The notes: a model not told the origin generated them from the sequence alone. DNA of 8,941 bases from Chloroflexota bacterium (GCA_003158495.1 PMJT01000079.1:10219-19159), one strand, 5' to 3'. Shown: positions 1 to 7,044, counted from the first letter of the stretch. Made by a program: numbers and translations.

Positions 1-1119
1 CGGTTCCTGAACAGGCACCAATCCCTGTCCGTGATCGTCGGAATGTCGATCGTGACGGCGCTCCTGCCGTTCATCATCCTGCTGCCGCCGTTCAGCGGCT
101 TCGGCAACCAGACCGACTTCGTCGACGGCTTCGCCCAGGCGGGTGTCTGGGTCCTGCTCGCCGTGGGCCTCAACGTCGTCGTCGGTCTGGCCGGCCTGCT
201 GGACCTCGGCTATGCCGCGTTCTTCGCCATCGGCGCCTACACGTACGCGTACGGCGCGTCGCCTTTCTCGCACAACCACATCCCGTTCTGGCCGATGCTC
301 CTGATCGGGGCGGCCGTGGCGGCGATCTTCGGCCTGCTCCTCGGGGCGCCGACGCTTCGGCTCCGCGGCGACTACCTCGCCATCGTTACCCTCGGCTTCG
401 GCGAGATCGTGCCGGTCGTCTTCAACAACTCGGACAAGTACACGAACGGGACGAACGGCATCACCGCGCTTTATCAGCCGGCGATCCCCGGTCTCTTCCC
501 CAACGGCTTCGGGTTCGGCAACCCGGTGCCGTACTACATAACCGTGGCGGCGATCATCGCCGTAGCGATGATTCTCTTGTACAGGCTGCAGGATTCCCGG
601 TTGGGCCGGGCCTGGATGGCCGTTCGCGAGGATGAGCTTGCGGCTGCCAGCATGGGTATCAACACGGTCACCACAAAGCTGCTCGCGTTCGCGATCGGCG
701 CCTCCACCTCCGGCCTGGCCGGTGTTTACCTGAGCTCCAAGCTCGCCATCGTCTCGCCGACTCAGTTCGGGTTCACCGTGAGCTTTACGGTCCTCGCGAT
801 GGTCGTGCTGGGCGGGATGGGCAACATCTGGGGCGTGGCCGTCGGTGCCTTCGTCATCTACGAGCTCCAGAGCCAGGGCCTCAAGCAGCTGAACAACTTC
901 TTTGCCTCGTCGGGCTTCCCGGCGATCCACCTGGGGTTCATCAACATCGACTTCTCGACGATCAACTTCCTCAACTACCAGTACCTCCTCTACGGTTTGG
1001 CCCTCGTGGCGATGATGCTCTTGAGACCCGAGGGGCTCTTCCCGAGCCGCCGCCGCAAGGCCGAGTTGCACGACGTTGATGACGCCGGCGCCGCAAACCA
1101 GGAACTGGTGGAAGCATGA
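1..1119 (+). CDS. livM: LivM-type branched-chain amino-acid ABC permease, 5' partial
   Basis: Inner-membrane permease of a Liv/HAAT-type importer, the partner of LivH that passes amino acids from a periplasmic binding protein to the cytoplasm. The frame is open back to base 1, so the true start lies outside the window; GTG at 31 is only the first internal start codon. The product is a polytopic membrane protein (BPD_transp_2 family) of 372 residues from the window edge. Family signatures are clear: GLLDLGYAAFFAIGAY at about 193-240, NGTNGI at about 445-462, the EAA-like cytoplasmic loop GRAWMAVREDE...MGIN at 604-663, and the C-terminal RPEGLFP. A hydrophilic acidic tail of about 25 residues follows. 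Its TGA overlaps the livG ATG in ATGA, which indicates translational coupling in one operon. livH and the binding-protein gene are expected upstream but not seen. The substrate could also be urea or another amide, since those importers use the same folds. Confidence 0.95.
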   Translation, partial: RFLNRHQSLSVIVGMSIVTALLPFIILLPPFSGFGNQTDFVDGFAQAGVWVLLAVGLNVVVGLAGLLDLGYAAFFAIGAYTYAYGASPFSHNHIPFWPMLLIGAAVAAIFGLLLGAPTLRLRGDYLAIVTLGFGEIVPVVFNNSDKYTNGTNGITALYQPAIPGLFPNGFGFGNPVPYYITVAAIIAVAMILLYRLQDSRLGRAWMAVREDELAAASMGINTVTTKLLAFAIGASTSGLAGVYLSSKLAIVSPTQFGFTVSFTVLAMVVLGGMGNIWGVAVGAFVIYELQSQGLKQLNNFFASSGFPAIHLGFINIDFSTINFLNYQYLLYGLALVAMMLLRPEGLFPSRRRKAELHDVDDAGAANQELVEA

Positions 1120-2120
1120 GCGGCCAGATCGCGCCACCAGTTCTACGAACGGTCGGCCTGACCAAGGCATTCGGCGGCCTCATCGCGGTCAAGAGCGTCG
1201 ACTTCGAGGTGCCGGCCGGCTCGATCACGAGCCTCATCGGCCCGAACGGGGCCGGCAAGACGACACTTTTCAACGTTGTCGCCGGCCTCTACGAGCCCAC
1301 CGAAGGCCACATCGAGTTCCTCGGCAACCGGGTCATCGCGGCCCCGGAGCGCGGCTGGCTGGAGCCGCTTCTCTGGATCTTGCCACCATTTGCGACCTGG
1401 GCCCTCACTTATGTGGTCGCGTCGATGGGCGGTTCGGATAATCTCGTCCAGGTCCTCATCCTCTTGGGGCTCGGGCTGCTCATCACCACGCTGATAACGG
1501 CGGTCATCAGGCCGGCGTGGTACGGCAAGTTCCTGACCCGCCTCGGCATCTTCAAGACGGCCCGACCAAACGACATGGTCACGGCCGGTCTCGGGCGAAC
1601 CTTCCAGAACATCCGCCTCTTCGCGAATATGACCGCCCTGGAGAACGTCCTGGTCGGTATGCACAGCCGGCTCAAGGCGAGCCCGCTCGACGCCCTGCTG
1701 CGAACGCGACAGCAGGTGCTCGAGGAGGCCACATCGGCCGCTGAGGGGAGGCGCCTGCTGGGTTTCGTCGGCCTCGTCGGCCGGGACGGCGAGCTTGCCC
1801 GAAACCTCCCGTACGGCGATCAGCGACGCCTCGAGATCGCGCGGGCGCTTGCGACCAGGCCGAAACTCCTGCTGCTGGATGAGCCGACTGCCGGCATGAA
1901 CCCGTCCGAGACGGCCGCGATGATGACTCTCTTTGGCCGGATCAAGACGGAACTTGGCTTGCCGATCCTGCTGATCGAGCACGACATGCGCGTCGTGATG
2001 GGGATCAGCGACGGGATCACGGTCATCGACCACGGCGAGAAGATCGCCGAGGGTACGCCGGCCGAAGTCCGAGCCAACAGCCGGGTCATCGAGGCCTATC
2101 TCGGGAAGGGTGCGGTGTGA
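1116..2120 (+). CDS. livG: LivG-type ABC transporter ATPase with an inserted hydrophobic hairpin
   Basis: ATPase subunit of the Liv importer; it hydrolyses ATP at the cytoplasmic face of LivM/LivH. The product has 334 residues, whereas LivG is usually about 250-300. Visible motifs: Walker A GPNGAGKT (42-49), Q-loop in GRTFQNIRLF (Q164), signature LPYGDQRRLE (231-240), Walker B LLLLDEP (251-257) with catalytic E256, and H-loop H289 in IEHD. All catalytic residues are intact. Between Walker A and the Q-loop, where LivG normally has a short linker, residues about 74-150 form an insertion with two strongly hydrophobic stretches (about 83-104 and 110-131) followed by a basic segment. Both could span a membrane, which is unusual for a soluble NBD. 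The start ATG overlaps the livM stop; the ribosome-binding sequence is weak (GGTGGAA), consistent with coupled translation. The stop overlaps the livF GTG. The family call is sure; the role of the insertion is unknown. Confidence 0.96.
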   Translation: MSGQIAPPVLRTVGLTKAFGGLIAVKSVDFEVPAGSITSLIGPNGAGKTTLFNVVAGLYEPTEGHIEFLGNRVIAAPERGWLEPLLWILPPFATWALTYVVASMGGSDNLVQVLILLGLGLLITTLITAVIRPAWYGKFLTRLGIFKTARPNDMVTAGLGRTFQNIRLFANMTALENVLVGMHSRLKASPLDALLRTRQQVLEEATSAAEGRRLLGFVGLVGRDGELARNLPYGDQRRLEIARALATRPKLLLLDEPTAGMNPSETAAMMTLFGRIKTELGLPILLIEHDMRVVMGISDGITVIDHGEKIAEGTPAEVRANSRVIEAYLGKGAV

Positions 2121-2884
2121 ACCTGAGTCCAACCGACTCCACTACCGGAGTCACGGCTCCAACTCAATCCGGGGCAGCCCTGCTGTCCCTCAGCGACGTG
2201 CACTCTTTCTACGGCCGCATCGAGGCCCTGAAGGGCATCTCGCTCGAGGTCCGGAAAGGCGAGATCGTCTGCATGCTCGGCGGCAACGGCGCCGGAAAGT
2301 CCACCACGCTCAAGACGATCAGTGGCCTGATGCATCCGCGGTCCGGCCACATAAGCGTCGAAGGCCATGACGTGACCACTGTGCCGGCCCACAAGCTCGT
2401 CCGGCTGGGCATCGGCCAGGCGCCGGAAGGCCGCCGTATCTTCGGCCGAATGACCGTTCTCGAAAACCTCCAGATGGGCGCCTACTCCCGGTCCGACAAG
2501 AGCGAGTTCCCGGCCGATTTCGATCGGGTCTTCGCCCTATTCCCTCGGCTCCTGGAACGAAAGAGCCAGGCAGCCGGCACGCTCTCCGGCGGCGAACAGC
2601 AGATGCTGGCCATCGGCCGAGCCTTGATGGGCCGGCCCAAGCTGCTCCTGCTGGACGAACCGTCGATGGGCCTGTCGCCCGTTCTCGTCGAACAGATCTT
2701 CGCCATCATCCGCGACATCAACTCGCAGGGGACGACGATCCTGCTCGTCGAGCAGAACGCCCAGATGGCTCTCCAGGTGGCGAGCCGCGGCTACATCCTC
2801 CAGACTGGCAAGATCGTGCTGGCGGACACCTCCGCGAACCTCGCCGCCAACGAGCAGGTCAAGAAGGCGTACCTGGGCGGATAG
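2117..2884 (+). CDS. livF: LivF-type branched-chain amino-acid ABC transporter ATPase
   Basis: Second ATPase subunit of the Liv importer, expected to pair with LivG. It has 255 residues: Walker A GGNGAGKS (55-62), the Q-loop region GIGQAPEGRRIF (98-109) typical of LivF, signature LSGGEQQ (146-152), Walker B LLLLDEP (166-172), and VEQNA (201-205), where LivF proteins usually carry Gln instead of the switch His. The start is GTG at 2117, overlapping the livG TGA in GTGA, with a GAAGG ribosome-binding sequence 6 to 8 nt upstream inside livG. No other start codon lies before Walker A, so the roughly 20-residue Ser/Thr-rich leader before the usual LivF N terminus appears real. No hydrophobic insertion is present here, in contrast to LivG. 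It is the last gene of the operon; a hairpin follows. Confidence 0.96.
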   Translation: MNLSPTDSTTGVTAPTQSGAALLSLSDVHSFYGRIEALKGISLEVRKGEIVCMLGGNGAGKSTTLKTISGLMHPRSGHISVEGHDVTTVPAHKLVRLGIGQAPEGRRIFGRMTVLENLQMGAYSRSDKSEFPADFDRVFALFPRLLERKSQAAGTLSGGEQQMLAIGRALMGRPKLLLLDEPSMGLSPVLVEQIFAIIRDINSQGTTILLVEQNAQMALQVASRGYILQTGKIVLADTSANLAANEQVKKAYLGG

Positions 2885-2891
2885 CCGGGCG

Positions 2892-2935
2892 GGGTCGGGC
2901 GACCCGGGGCGCGGTCCTGTTCGTCGGTCCGCGCC
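2892..2935 (+). terminator. GC-rich hairpins after livF, possible terminator
   Basis: Two adjacent inverted repeats lie in the 80-nt gap between livF and the LysE-family gene. The first is GGGTC/GACCC (2892-2896 and 2901-2905, 4-nt loop). The second and stronger has 7-bp arms GGCGCGG (2908-2914) and CCGCGCC (2929-2935), a T-T mismatch, then CC/GG inside. No T-run follows, so this would be a weak or Rho-assisted terminator, or an attenuating structure before the next gene. Confidence 0.4.
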
Positions 2936-2964
2936 ACGTCCGGGCTTTGTGGGGGTGTCTCGTC

Positions 2965-3579
2965 GTGGATTTGCTGTCGGCGCTGGGGCGCGGGCTCGTC
3001 ATCGGCTTTGTGATCGCGGCCGCGATCGGGCCGATCAGTCTGCTCTGCATTCGGCGGACCCTGGTCGAGGGCGCGGCGGTAGGCGCCGTCTCCGGGCTTG
3101 GAGCGGCAACTGCCGATGGCCTGTACGCCTCGGTTGCGGCCTTCGGCCTGACGGCCCTCTCCGACGTGCTCGTTGGGGCGCGGCGGCCACTGGGCGTGTT
3201 CGGGGGCTGTTTCCTGTTGGCACTGGCAGTCCACTCGCTCCGAACGAGGGCGCAGGCCGCCCCGGATCGTCCGCCGCGGACGCTTCTGTCGGCCTACGCT
3301 ACGACGCTCGGGCTCACTATCGCCAATCCGGCCACGATCCTGTCGTTCGCGGCGGCGTTCGTGGGCCTGGGCCTCGCCGGCCACGACGCTCCGGCCGCCG
3401 CTGCGCTCGTCCTGGGCGTGTTCAGCGGGTCCGCGACGTGGTGGCTGATCCTGGCGCGAGTCGTCGCCACGTTTCGGGACCGTCTCGGTCCCGGGTCGAT
3501 GGACCGTCTCGCTGCAGGCTCTTCGGTGCTCATCGGCCTTCTCGGCCTCGTCGCCATCGGGGCGAGTCTCACGGCCTGA
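2965..3579 (+). CDS. LysE/RhtB-family amino-acid exporter
   Basis: Small integral membrane protein of the LysE translocator superfamily, whose members export amino acids or related small metabolites. It has 204 residues from the chosen GTG at 2965, the usual LysE-family length, with about six hydrophobic helices. Family motifs: AAAIGPISLLCIRRTL near residues 18-33 (the PGP-type motif of TM1), GLGAATADGLY (44-54), and TIANPATILSF (118-128) with the conserved NPxT turn. The start at 2965 is preferred because GGGGGTG sits 7 nt upstream; an earlier TTG at 2947 would add six residues and lacks a good ribosome site. It lies 80 nt behind livF on the same strand, so an amino-acid uptake operon is followed by a probable amino-acid efflux gene, possibly for overflow control. 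The substrate cannot be read from sequence. Confidence 0.88.
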   Translation: MDLLSALGRGLVIGFVIAAAIGPISLLCIRRTLVEGAAVGAVSGLGAATADGLYASVAAFGLTALSDVLVGARRPLGVFGGCFLLALAVHSLRTRAQAAPDRPPRTLLSAYATTLGLTIANPATILSFAAAFVGLGLAGHDAPAAAALVLGVFSGSATWWLILARVVATFRDRLGPGSMDRLAAGSSVLIGLLGLVAIGASLTA

Positions 3580-3625
3580 CCGGCTCAGGATCGCCGGCTC
3601 GGATGCGTGGAAGCAGCTGCCGTCT

Positions 3626-3641
3626 CCGGCCAGGCGGCCGG
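3626..3641. terminator. Hairpin between convergent genes
   Basis: CCGGCC (3626-3631), loop AGGC, GGCCGG (3636-3641): a perfect 6-bp all-GC stem in the 69-nt gap between the LysE-family stop and the SDR stop, which face each other. It could serve as a bidirectional terminator; no T-run flanks it on either side, so the call is tentative. Confidence 0.35.
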
Positions 3642-3648
3642 CGACGAG

Positions 3649-4338
3649 CTACCGGTAGTCCTGGGCGTTGAACCACTTGCCGCAGGTGCCGTCCTCGATC
3701 AGGACGGGCGCCAGGGCGCCCGGCAGGACGGACGTGACGTCGTTCGGCGCCTGCGGACCGCCAAGGTCCGTTCGCAGCCAGCCCGGATCGAGCAGGTTGA
3801 GCGCTACGCCGGTGCCGGCGAGGTGCGGCGCCATGTCGTACACGTACTTGTCGAGCGCGGCCTTAGACGCGGCATAGGCCATCAATTGCGGCTGGTCCTT
3901 GATCCCGGAAGTGACGCAGACCACTCTGCCGAACCCGCGCTCGACCATGCCCGGCAGCACCAGGTTGGAAAGAGTGATCGGGGCGAGCGTGTTGACCTGG
4001 AAGCTGCGCCGGTACTCGTCCGGTTCGGTCGCGAACTTGTCTTCGTGCCAGCCCGTCTGGATTGCGGCGTTGTTGTAAAGGATGTCTATCCCGCCGGAGA
4101 TGTGCAGCGCTTCCTCGGCGAGGGCGACGACCTGCGCCTGGTCGGATAGCTCTGCCGCGAGCGCGTTGACTGTCAGGCCCCTTGTCCGGAACTCCGCGAC
4201 CATACCGGCAGTGTGGCCCAGCTCTCGGCTCTGCAGAATCAGGTGACAGCCTTTCTCCGCCAGCGCCCCCGCCACTTGCCTGCCGACCCCGCGGCTGGCG
4301 CCCGTGAGAAGGACCCACTTGCCCGAAATATCCAGCAC
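3649..4338 (-). CDS. Short-chain dehydrogenase/reductase (classical SDR)
   Basis: NAD(P)-dependent oxidoreductase with a Rossmann fold, presumably cytoplasmic; substrate unknown. It has 229 residues, slightly shorter than the 240-260 usual for classical SDRs. Visible elements: cofactor glycine motif TGASRGVG (12-19), acidic AELSD (62-66) in the place of the adenine-binding Asp motif, NNAA (89-92), and catalytic N116, S134, Y145 and K149 (YAASK), followed by DPGWLRTDLGG (184-194) after the sixth strand. The Ser-to-Tyr spacing is about two residues shorter than usual, and the end GKWFNAQDYR is short. The start is GTG at 4338 because GAGGAG lies 6 nt upstream and MLDISGKWVLLTG matches the family N terminus; the longer open frame upstream translates to Arg/Pro-rich noise. 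It is convergent with the LysE-family gene and appears monocistronic. Confidence 0.93.
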   Translation of the reverse strand: MLDISGKWVLLTGASRGVGRQVAGALAEKGCHLILQSRELGHTAGMVAEFRTRGLTVNALAAELSDQAQVVALAEEALHISGGIDILYNNAAIQTGWHEDKFATEPDEYRRSFQVNTLAPITLSNLVLPGMVERGFGRVVCVTSGIKDQPQLMAYAASKAALDKYVYDMAPHLAGTGVALNLLDPGWLRTDLGGPQAPNDVTSVLPGALAPVLIEDGTCGKWFNAQDYR

Positions 4339-4344
4339 TCGATT

Positions 4345-4350
4345 CTCCTC
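4345..4350 (-). promoter_or_regulatory. Ribosome-binding site that fixes the SDR start
   Basis: On the - strand GAGGAG, six nucleotides before the GTG at 4338. It decides in favour of this start over the far-upstream ATG of the same open frame. Confidence 0.8.
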
Positions 4351-4469
4351 GTGTTGGTCGCGACGCCCGACGCGATGATGCCATGCCGGGGCGGGCATAG
4401 ACGCGGGCGCGGCGCGCCGACGTGGAGTGGGGGAGCGGCGGTGCGGCGGCGCCGTGGGGCCCCGTGGCG

Positions 4470-4490
4470 GGCGCCATGGGCCATGGCGCC
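4470..4490. repeat. Perfect 21-nt palindrome
   Basis: Arms GGCGCCATGG (4470-4479) and CCATGGCGCC (4481-4490) around a single central G. It lies about 130-150 nt upstream of the SDR start codon in an extremely GC-rich stretch that also contains GGGGCCCC (4456-4463). It could be an operator for a dimeric regulator, a cruciform, or a chance product of GC-rich sequence. Confidence 0.5.
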
Positions 4491-4516
4491 GCGGGGCGGC
4501 GACAACGGGGCGGCCG

Positions 4517-4742
4517 ACCGACGCTCTGGTCGTGGACGTCGTCATGCCCACCATGTCGGGCTTCGAACTCGCCGAATGGACCCTTGATCGCCACCCAAGA
4601 CGTCGGCGTCTTGCTCCTGTCCGGGTACACGGCATAGACACTGAACGCGGCGCGGCTAACGGCCCGTGGCGCAAAGTTCGTGCCGAACCCGGTCGGCTCG
4701 ACGCAACTCTTCGCCGCCGTCCAGCACGCCCGCCATGCCGCA
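4517..4742 (+). pseudogene. Remnant of a response-regulator receiver domain
   Basis: Two frames joined give the C-terminal two-thirds of a receiver domain. The first (4517-4597) reads TDALVVDVVMPTMSGFEL..., with the phospho-acceptor Asp at 4535-4537 and the MP turn. After one extra base near 4595-4598 the second frame reads DVGVLLLSGYTA, then TAG at 4635 where Glu is usual, then TLNAARLTARGAKFVPNPVGS... to an amphipathic last helix near 4742. The SGYT motif at the end of strand 4 and the FVPxP of strand 5 are typical, but the conserved Lys before the second Pro is Asn (4686-4688). The domain N terminus with its acidic pair is missing; upstream sequence is low-complexity GC. Frameshift, stop and lost Lys together indicate a decayed gene. 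The SGYT style resembles receivers at the C terminus of hybrid histidine kinases. Confidence 0.75.
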
Positions 4743-4819
4743 GGCTGGGCCGGACCACGTAACGAGTCTCCTGGCGAGAGTGGCGCCGTCTCCGGCGACG
4801 ATTCGGCACTGGGCTCTGG

Positions 4820-4835
4820 CAGGTAAACTCACCTG
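4820..4835 (+). promoter_or_regulatory. Inverted repeat and possible tRNA promoter
   Basis: CAGGT (4820-4824) and ACCTG (4831-4835) flank AAACTC just before the tRNA. TAAACT at 4824-4829 could serve as a -10 box 19 nt before the mature 5' end; the -35 region (TTCGGC, 4802-4807) is a poor match. Confidence 0.3.
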
Positions 4836-4847
4836 TGCCCGCGCCGC

Positions 4848-4934
4848 GGAGAGGTGGCAGAGCGGTCTATTGCGGCGGTCTTGAAAACCGCAGACCCAAA
4901 AGGTCCCAGGGTTCGAATCCCTGCCTCTCCGCCA
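4848..4934 (+). tRNA. tRNA-Ser (anticodon UGA)
   Basis: Class II tRNA with a long variable arm. The acceptor stem GGAGAGG (4848-4854) pairs with CCTCTCC (4924-4930), followed by discriminator G at 4931 and an encoded CCA (4932-4934). The anticodon stem GCGGT (4875-4879) pairs with ACCGC (4887-4891) around loop CTTGAAA, which places anticodon TGA at 4882-4884. The variable arm has GACC and GGTC around CAAAA, and the T loop is the canonical GGTTCGAATCC. Serine identity follows from the anticodon, the long variable arm and the G73 discriminator. It decodes UCA and other UCN codons. Confidence 0.96.
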
Positions 4935-4990
4935 CAATTCCCCTCGTGAAATGGCCATTTTTGGGCTCAAAACCGGTCTCTTGCGTCCGA

Positions 4991-5016
4991 AGCCGGTGGC
5001 AACAGCCGGTAGCAAC
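4991..5016 (+). repeat. Two 13-bp tandem repeats
   Basis: AGCCGGTGGCAAC followed directly by AGCCGGTAGCAAC, differing at one base, with a further AGC starting a third copy. No function is evident. Confidence 0.55.
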
Positions 5017-5178
5017 AGCGCACGCCGGCGAACAACGCCGAACAGAATGCAACGGTTCTCTAGACCGTAGGCGCTGCTCCTCCACACAGCCAGTCGACGG
5101 GCGAGTAGGGGAGTAGCCGCTGACTAGATCTGAGCTTCCGACTGTCAACCAGAATGCCCGGTGCGGGTCCGAGTCCTA

Positions 5179-5218
5179 GCGACGCCAGCATCGGCGAAGT
5201 AGGCGTTGGCTTTGTCGC
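5179..5218 (-). terminator. Bulged hairpin after the dipZ-like gene
   Basis: GCGAC (5179-5183) plus GCCAGC (5184-5189) pair with GTTGGC (5205-5210) and GTCGC (5214-5218), with a TTT bulge and one G-T pair. It starts 10 nt beyond the - strand stop codon, a fitting place for a terminator, but no U-run follows on the - strand. Confidence 0.35.
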
Positions 5219-5227
5219 TCAGTAGTC

Positions 5228-7024
5228 TCAGCTGCCGAAGGTGAAGGCAAAGGCCTGCGCCCCAGGTGCGTCGAACGTGATCGTGAGCGTCGCCTGCGCG
5301 GATGCGGGCAGGTGGACCAGGTGGTAGAGGCGGGCGCTCGATACCGTGAGCTCGCCGGAGGCCGAGACGTCCTCCGTTCCTTGGGCCGGGGCCGTCACGC
5401 CTCCGATGGTCACGTGTGCGGTGACCGAGCCCGGGGCCGACATCACCAAGTAGACATCGCGGGCCTGGAAGCTGAACTCGAGCTTGTCTCCCGCCTGTGT
5501 CGCCGTGATGTACTGCGATGCCACATCCCAGGTTCCCCCCAGGCCCCAGGAGTTCAGATCGAGCTTGGACGGGAGCTGGAATGCGTGCGTTCCATCGCCC
5601 GGGTAGGCTCCAGCGAAGTCCGATTGGCGAGCGGACCCGAGGTAGGTCTCCGGACTCTGGCTCCCGGCGATTGGCGCGCCGGCCGGTTCGGCCGTCTGGC
5701 TCGGAAGCGCGGACTTGCCGGCCTCCTGCAGCAGGGCCCTAATGTCGGCCTCCGTCCCGTCGTAGTCGCCCTCGCCGAAATGCTCGGCCCGAATATGCCC
5801 GGACGCGTCGATCAGGTAATCGGCGGGCCAGTACTCGTTGCTGTAGGCGTTCCAGGTCGAGAACTCGTTGTCCTGTGCGACCGGATAGGTGATTCCAAAG
5901 CGGGCGATCGCCGCTGAGACGTTGCCGGTGTCGTGCTCAAACGCGAACTCAGGGCTGTGGACGCCCACGACGATTAAACCGTCGGATGCGTACTTCTGAT
6001 ACCAACCCTCCACGTAGGGGAGGGTTCGAATGCAGTTGATGCACGAGTAGGTCCAGAAGTCCACGAGCACGACCTTGCCTCGAAGATCCGCAAGCGTGAG
6101 AGGCTTGGAGTTGAGCCAGTGGTCGATGCCCGTGAACTCCGGTGCCGGACCCAGGTCGCTCAGCTCGGATCCGTTCGGTGTCGGCTGGCCCGAAGCCTGA
6201 TCGTGCCCTTCAAGCTGGCTCAGGGCCGCCTGGACGGGGTTTGCCCGCTCGAGACTTTGCAGCCCATCGGTCCAGTTGGGGAACGCGCTGGTGAGGTCTG
6301 CCGAAAGGGCAGTGTCCGCGCCGACGGCCATCAACCCCGCCGTGACTAGGACCAGGACACCGAATGCCTTGGTGGCCCATTTGGATGCCGACCGCATCCG
6401 AAGGCGCCCCATCATTGCCCGACCGCCCTGGGCGATCGCGAGCAGTGGGAGCCCTGCTCCAATTGAATAGGCGAGGACCAGTGCGAACGTCGATGACGAG
6501 CCGGGCGAGATTACCGCAAGGCTCGTGATCGCTCCGAGGATGGGACCCGCGCACGGCGTCCAGACCAGACCGAGCCCAACCCCGGTGAGCAGGCCGCCGG
6601 CTATGCTCGCGCGCTTTGGCGACGGAGCAGTCGGCTCGCCGTCGGTCGCGCCGACTGAGGCAAAGCTCAACGAGCCGCTCCTTGACGGTGTCATCAATCG
6701 AGCGCCTGCCCGCTGCAGCCGCCCCGTCGCCCGTTCGAACAGTTCCGAAACGGCCGGAACGAGAAGCGTCAGCCCGAAGATCGCGATGATGGCGATGGCC
6801 ACGTCCCGGAGCGCGGAGCTTGGGAGTCCCAGCGCCGAGATGATCTGGACGCTTGCCAACGTGAAGAACGTGAAGCTCGCCACCAGTCCGGCGATGACCA
6901 GATAGGGCCGGCGCCGGTCGCCGTCGGCTCCTGTCGCCAGCACTATCGGCAGGATTGGGAGTACGCAGGGTGAGACAGCCGTGACTAATCCGGCGATGAA
7001 GGCGACGAGAACGAGTACGAGCAT
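5228..7024 (-). CDS. DipZ-like CcdA-thioredoxin fusion protein
   Basis: Membrane thiol-disulfide protein of 598 residues with three parts. Residues 1 to about 240 are a CcdA/DsbD-type transporter of reducing equivalents with the redox pair C20 (SPCVLPILP) and C158 (WTPCAGP) in hydrophobic helices. After a linker, residues about 290-435 are a TlpA-like thioredoxin fold outside the membrane with active site C328-I-N-C331 (TYSCINCIRTLPY) and the cis-Pro at P400 (YWPADYLID). Residues about 455-598 are a beta-rich domain like the carbohydrate-binding-type C-terminal domain of mycobacterial DipZ. Electrons would pass from cytoplasmic thioredoxin through the two membrane Cys to the CINC pair and on to extracytoplasmic targets. 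ATG at 7024 is the only start before an in-frame stop; AAGGA lies a long 11 nt upstream. A 123-nt gap separates it from the lipoprotein gene upstream, so co-transcription is plausible. Mycobacterial DipZ is about 100 residues longer. Confidence 0.93.
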   Translation of the reverse strand: MLVLVLVAFIAGLVTAVSPCVLPILPIVLATGADGDRRRPYLVIAGLVASFTFFTLASVQIISALGLPSSALRDVAIAIIAIFGLTLLVPAVSELFERATGRLQRAGARLMTPSRSGSLSFASVGATDGEPTAPSPKRASIAGGLLTGVGLGLVWTPCAGPILGAITSLAVISPGSSSTFALVLAYSIGAGLPLLAIAQGGRAMMGRLRMRSASKWATKAFGVLVLVTAGLMAVGADTALSADLTSAFPNWTDGLQSLERANPVQAALSQLEGHDQASGQPTPNGSELSDLGPAPEFTGIDHWLNSKPLTLADLRGKVVLVDFWTYSCINCIRTLPYVEGWYQKYASDGLIVVGVHSPEFAFEHDTGNVSAAIARFGITYPVAQDNEFSTWNAYSNEYWPADYLIDASGHIRAEHFGEGDYDGTEADIRALLQEAGKSALPSQTAEPAGAPIAGSQSPETYLGSARQSDFAGAYPGDGTHAFQLPSKLDLNSWGLGGTWDVASQYITATQAGDKLEFSFQARDVYLVMSAPGSVTAHVTIGGVTAPAQGTEDVSASGELTVSSARLYHLVHLPASAQATLTITFDAPGAQAFAFTFGS

Positions 7025-7044
7025 TGGGGGGTGCGTCCTTGGCT

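Larger units (their letters stand above)
4339..4847. other. 509-nt region without an intact gene
   Basis: Between the SDR start and the tRNA gene no intact coding sequence is convincing. It holds the SDR leader, a very GC-rich low-complexity stretch (about 4383-4516) with several inverted repeats including the 21-nt palindrome, the receiver-domain remnant, and a small inverted repeat before the tRNA. Open frames here give Arg/Gly/Ala-rich translations with no family resemblance except the remnant. Confidence 0.7.
4935..5227. other. 293-nt spacer between convergent tRNA and dipZ-like gene
   Basis: No coding sequence is credible here. It contains AAATGGCCATTT (4949-4960) just after the tRNA, two 13-bp tandem repeats (4991-5016), a small CGGCG/CGCCG hairpin (5026-5040), and a bulged hairpin near the end of the dipZ-like gene. 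I see no integrase gene and no copy of the tRNA 3' end that would mark an attachment site. Confidence 0.6.

Noticed and set aside
31..33. GTG at 31 as the livM start
   Set aside because: The frame is open to base 1 and encodes a basic N-terminal leader typical of LivM, so the gene is better treated as truncated by the window.
1143..2132. - strand frame of 329 codons antisense to livG
   Set aside because: High-GC codon use opens antisense frames; livG has all ABC ATPase motifs.
3607..4149. + strand frame antisense to the SDR gene
   Set aside because: It mirrors the SDR coding strand; the SDR has full catalytic motifs and a ribosome site.
4949..4960. AAATGGCCATTT followed by T residues as a tRNA terminator
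   Set aside because: A palindrome without loop leaves at most four weak A-T pairs around a 4-nt loop, too unstable for an intrinsic terminator.
4656..5148. Two - strand open frames reading RGRDSNPG and ERQGFEPW motifs
   Set aside because: These are translations of the antisense of the tRNA-Ser T-arm and acceptor stem, a well-known source of false small proteins.
4848..5227. tRNA-Ser as an integration site of a mobile element
   Set aside because: No integrase, no repeated tRNA 3' end and no mobile genes are visible downstream within the window.
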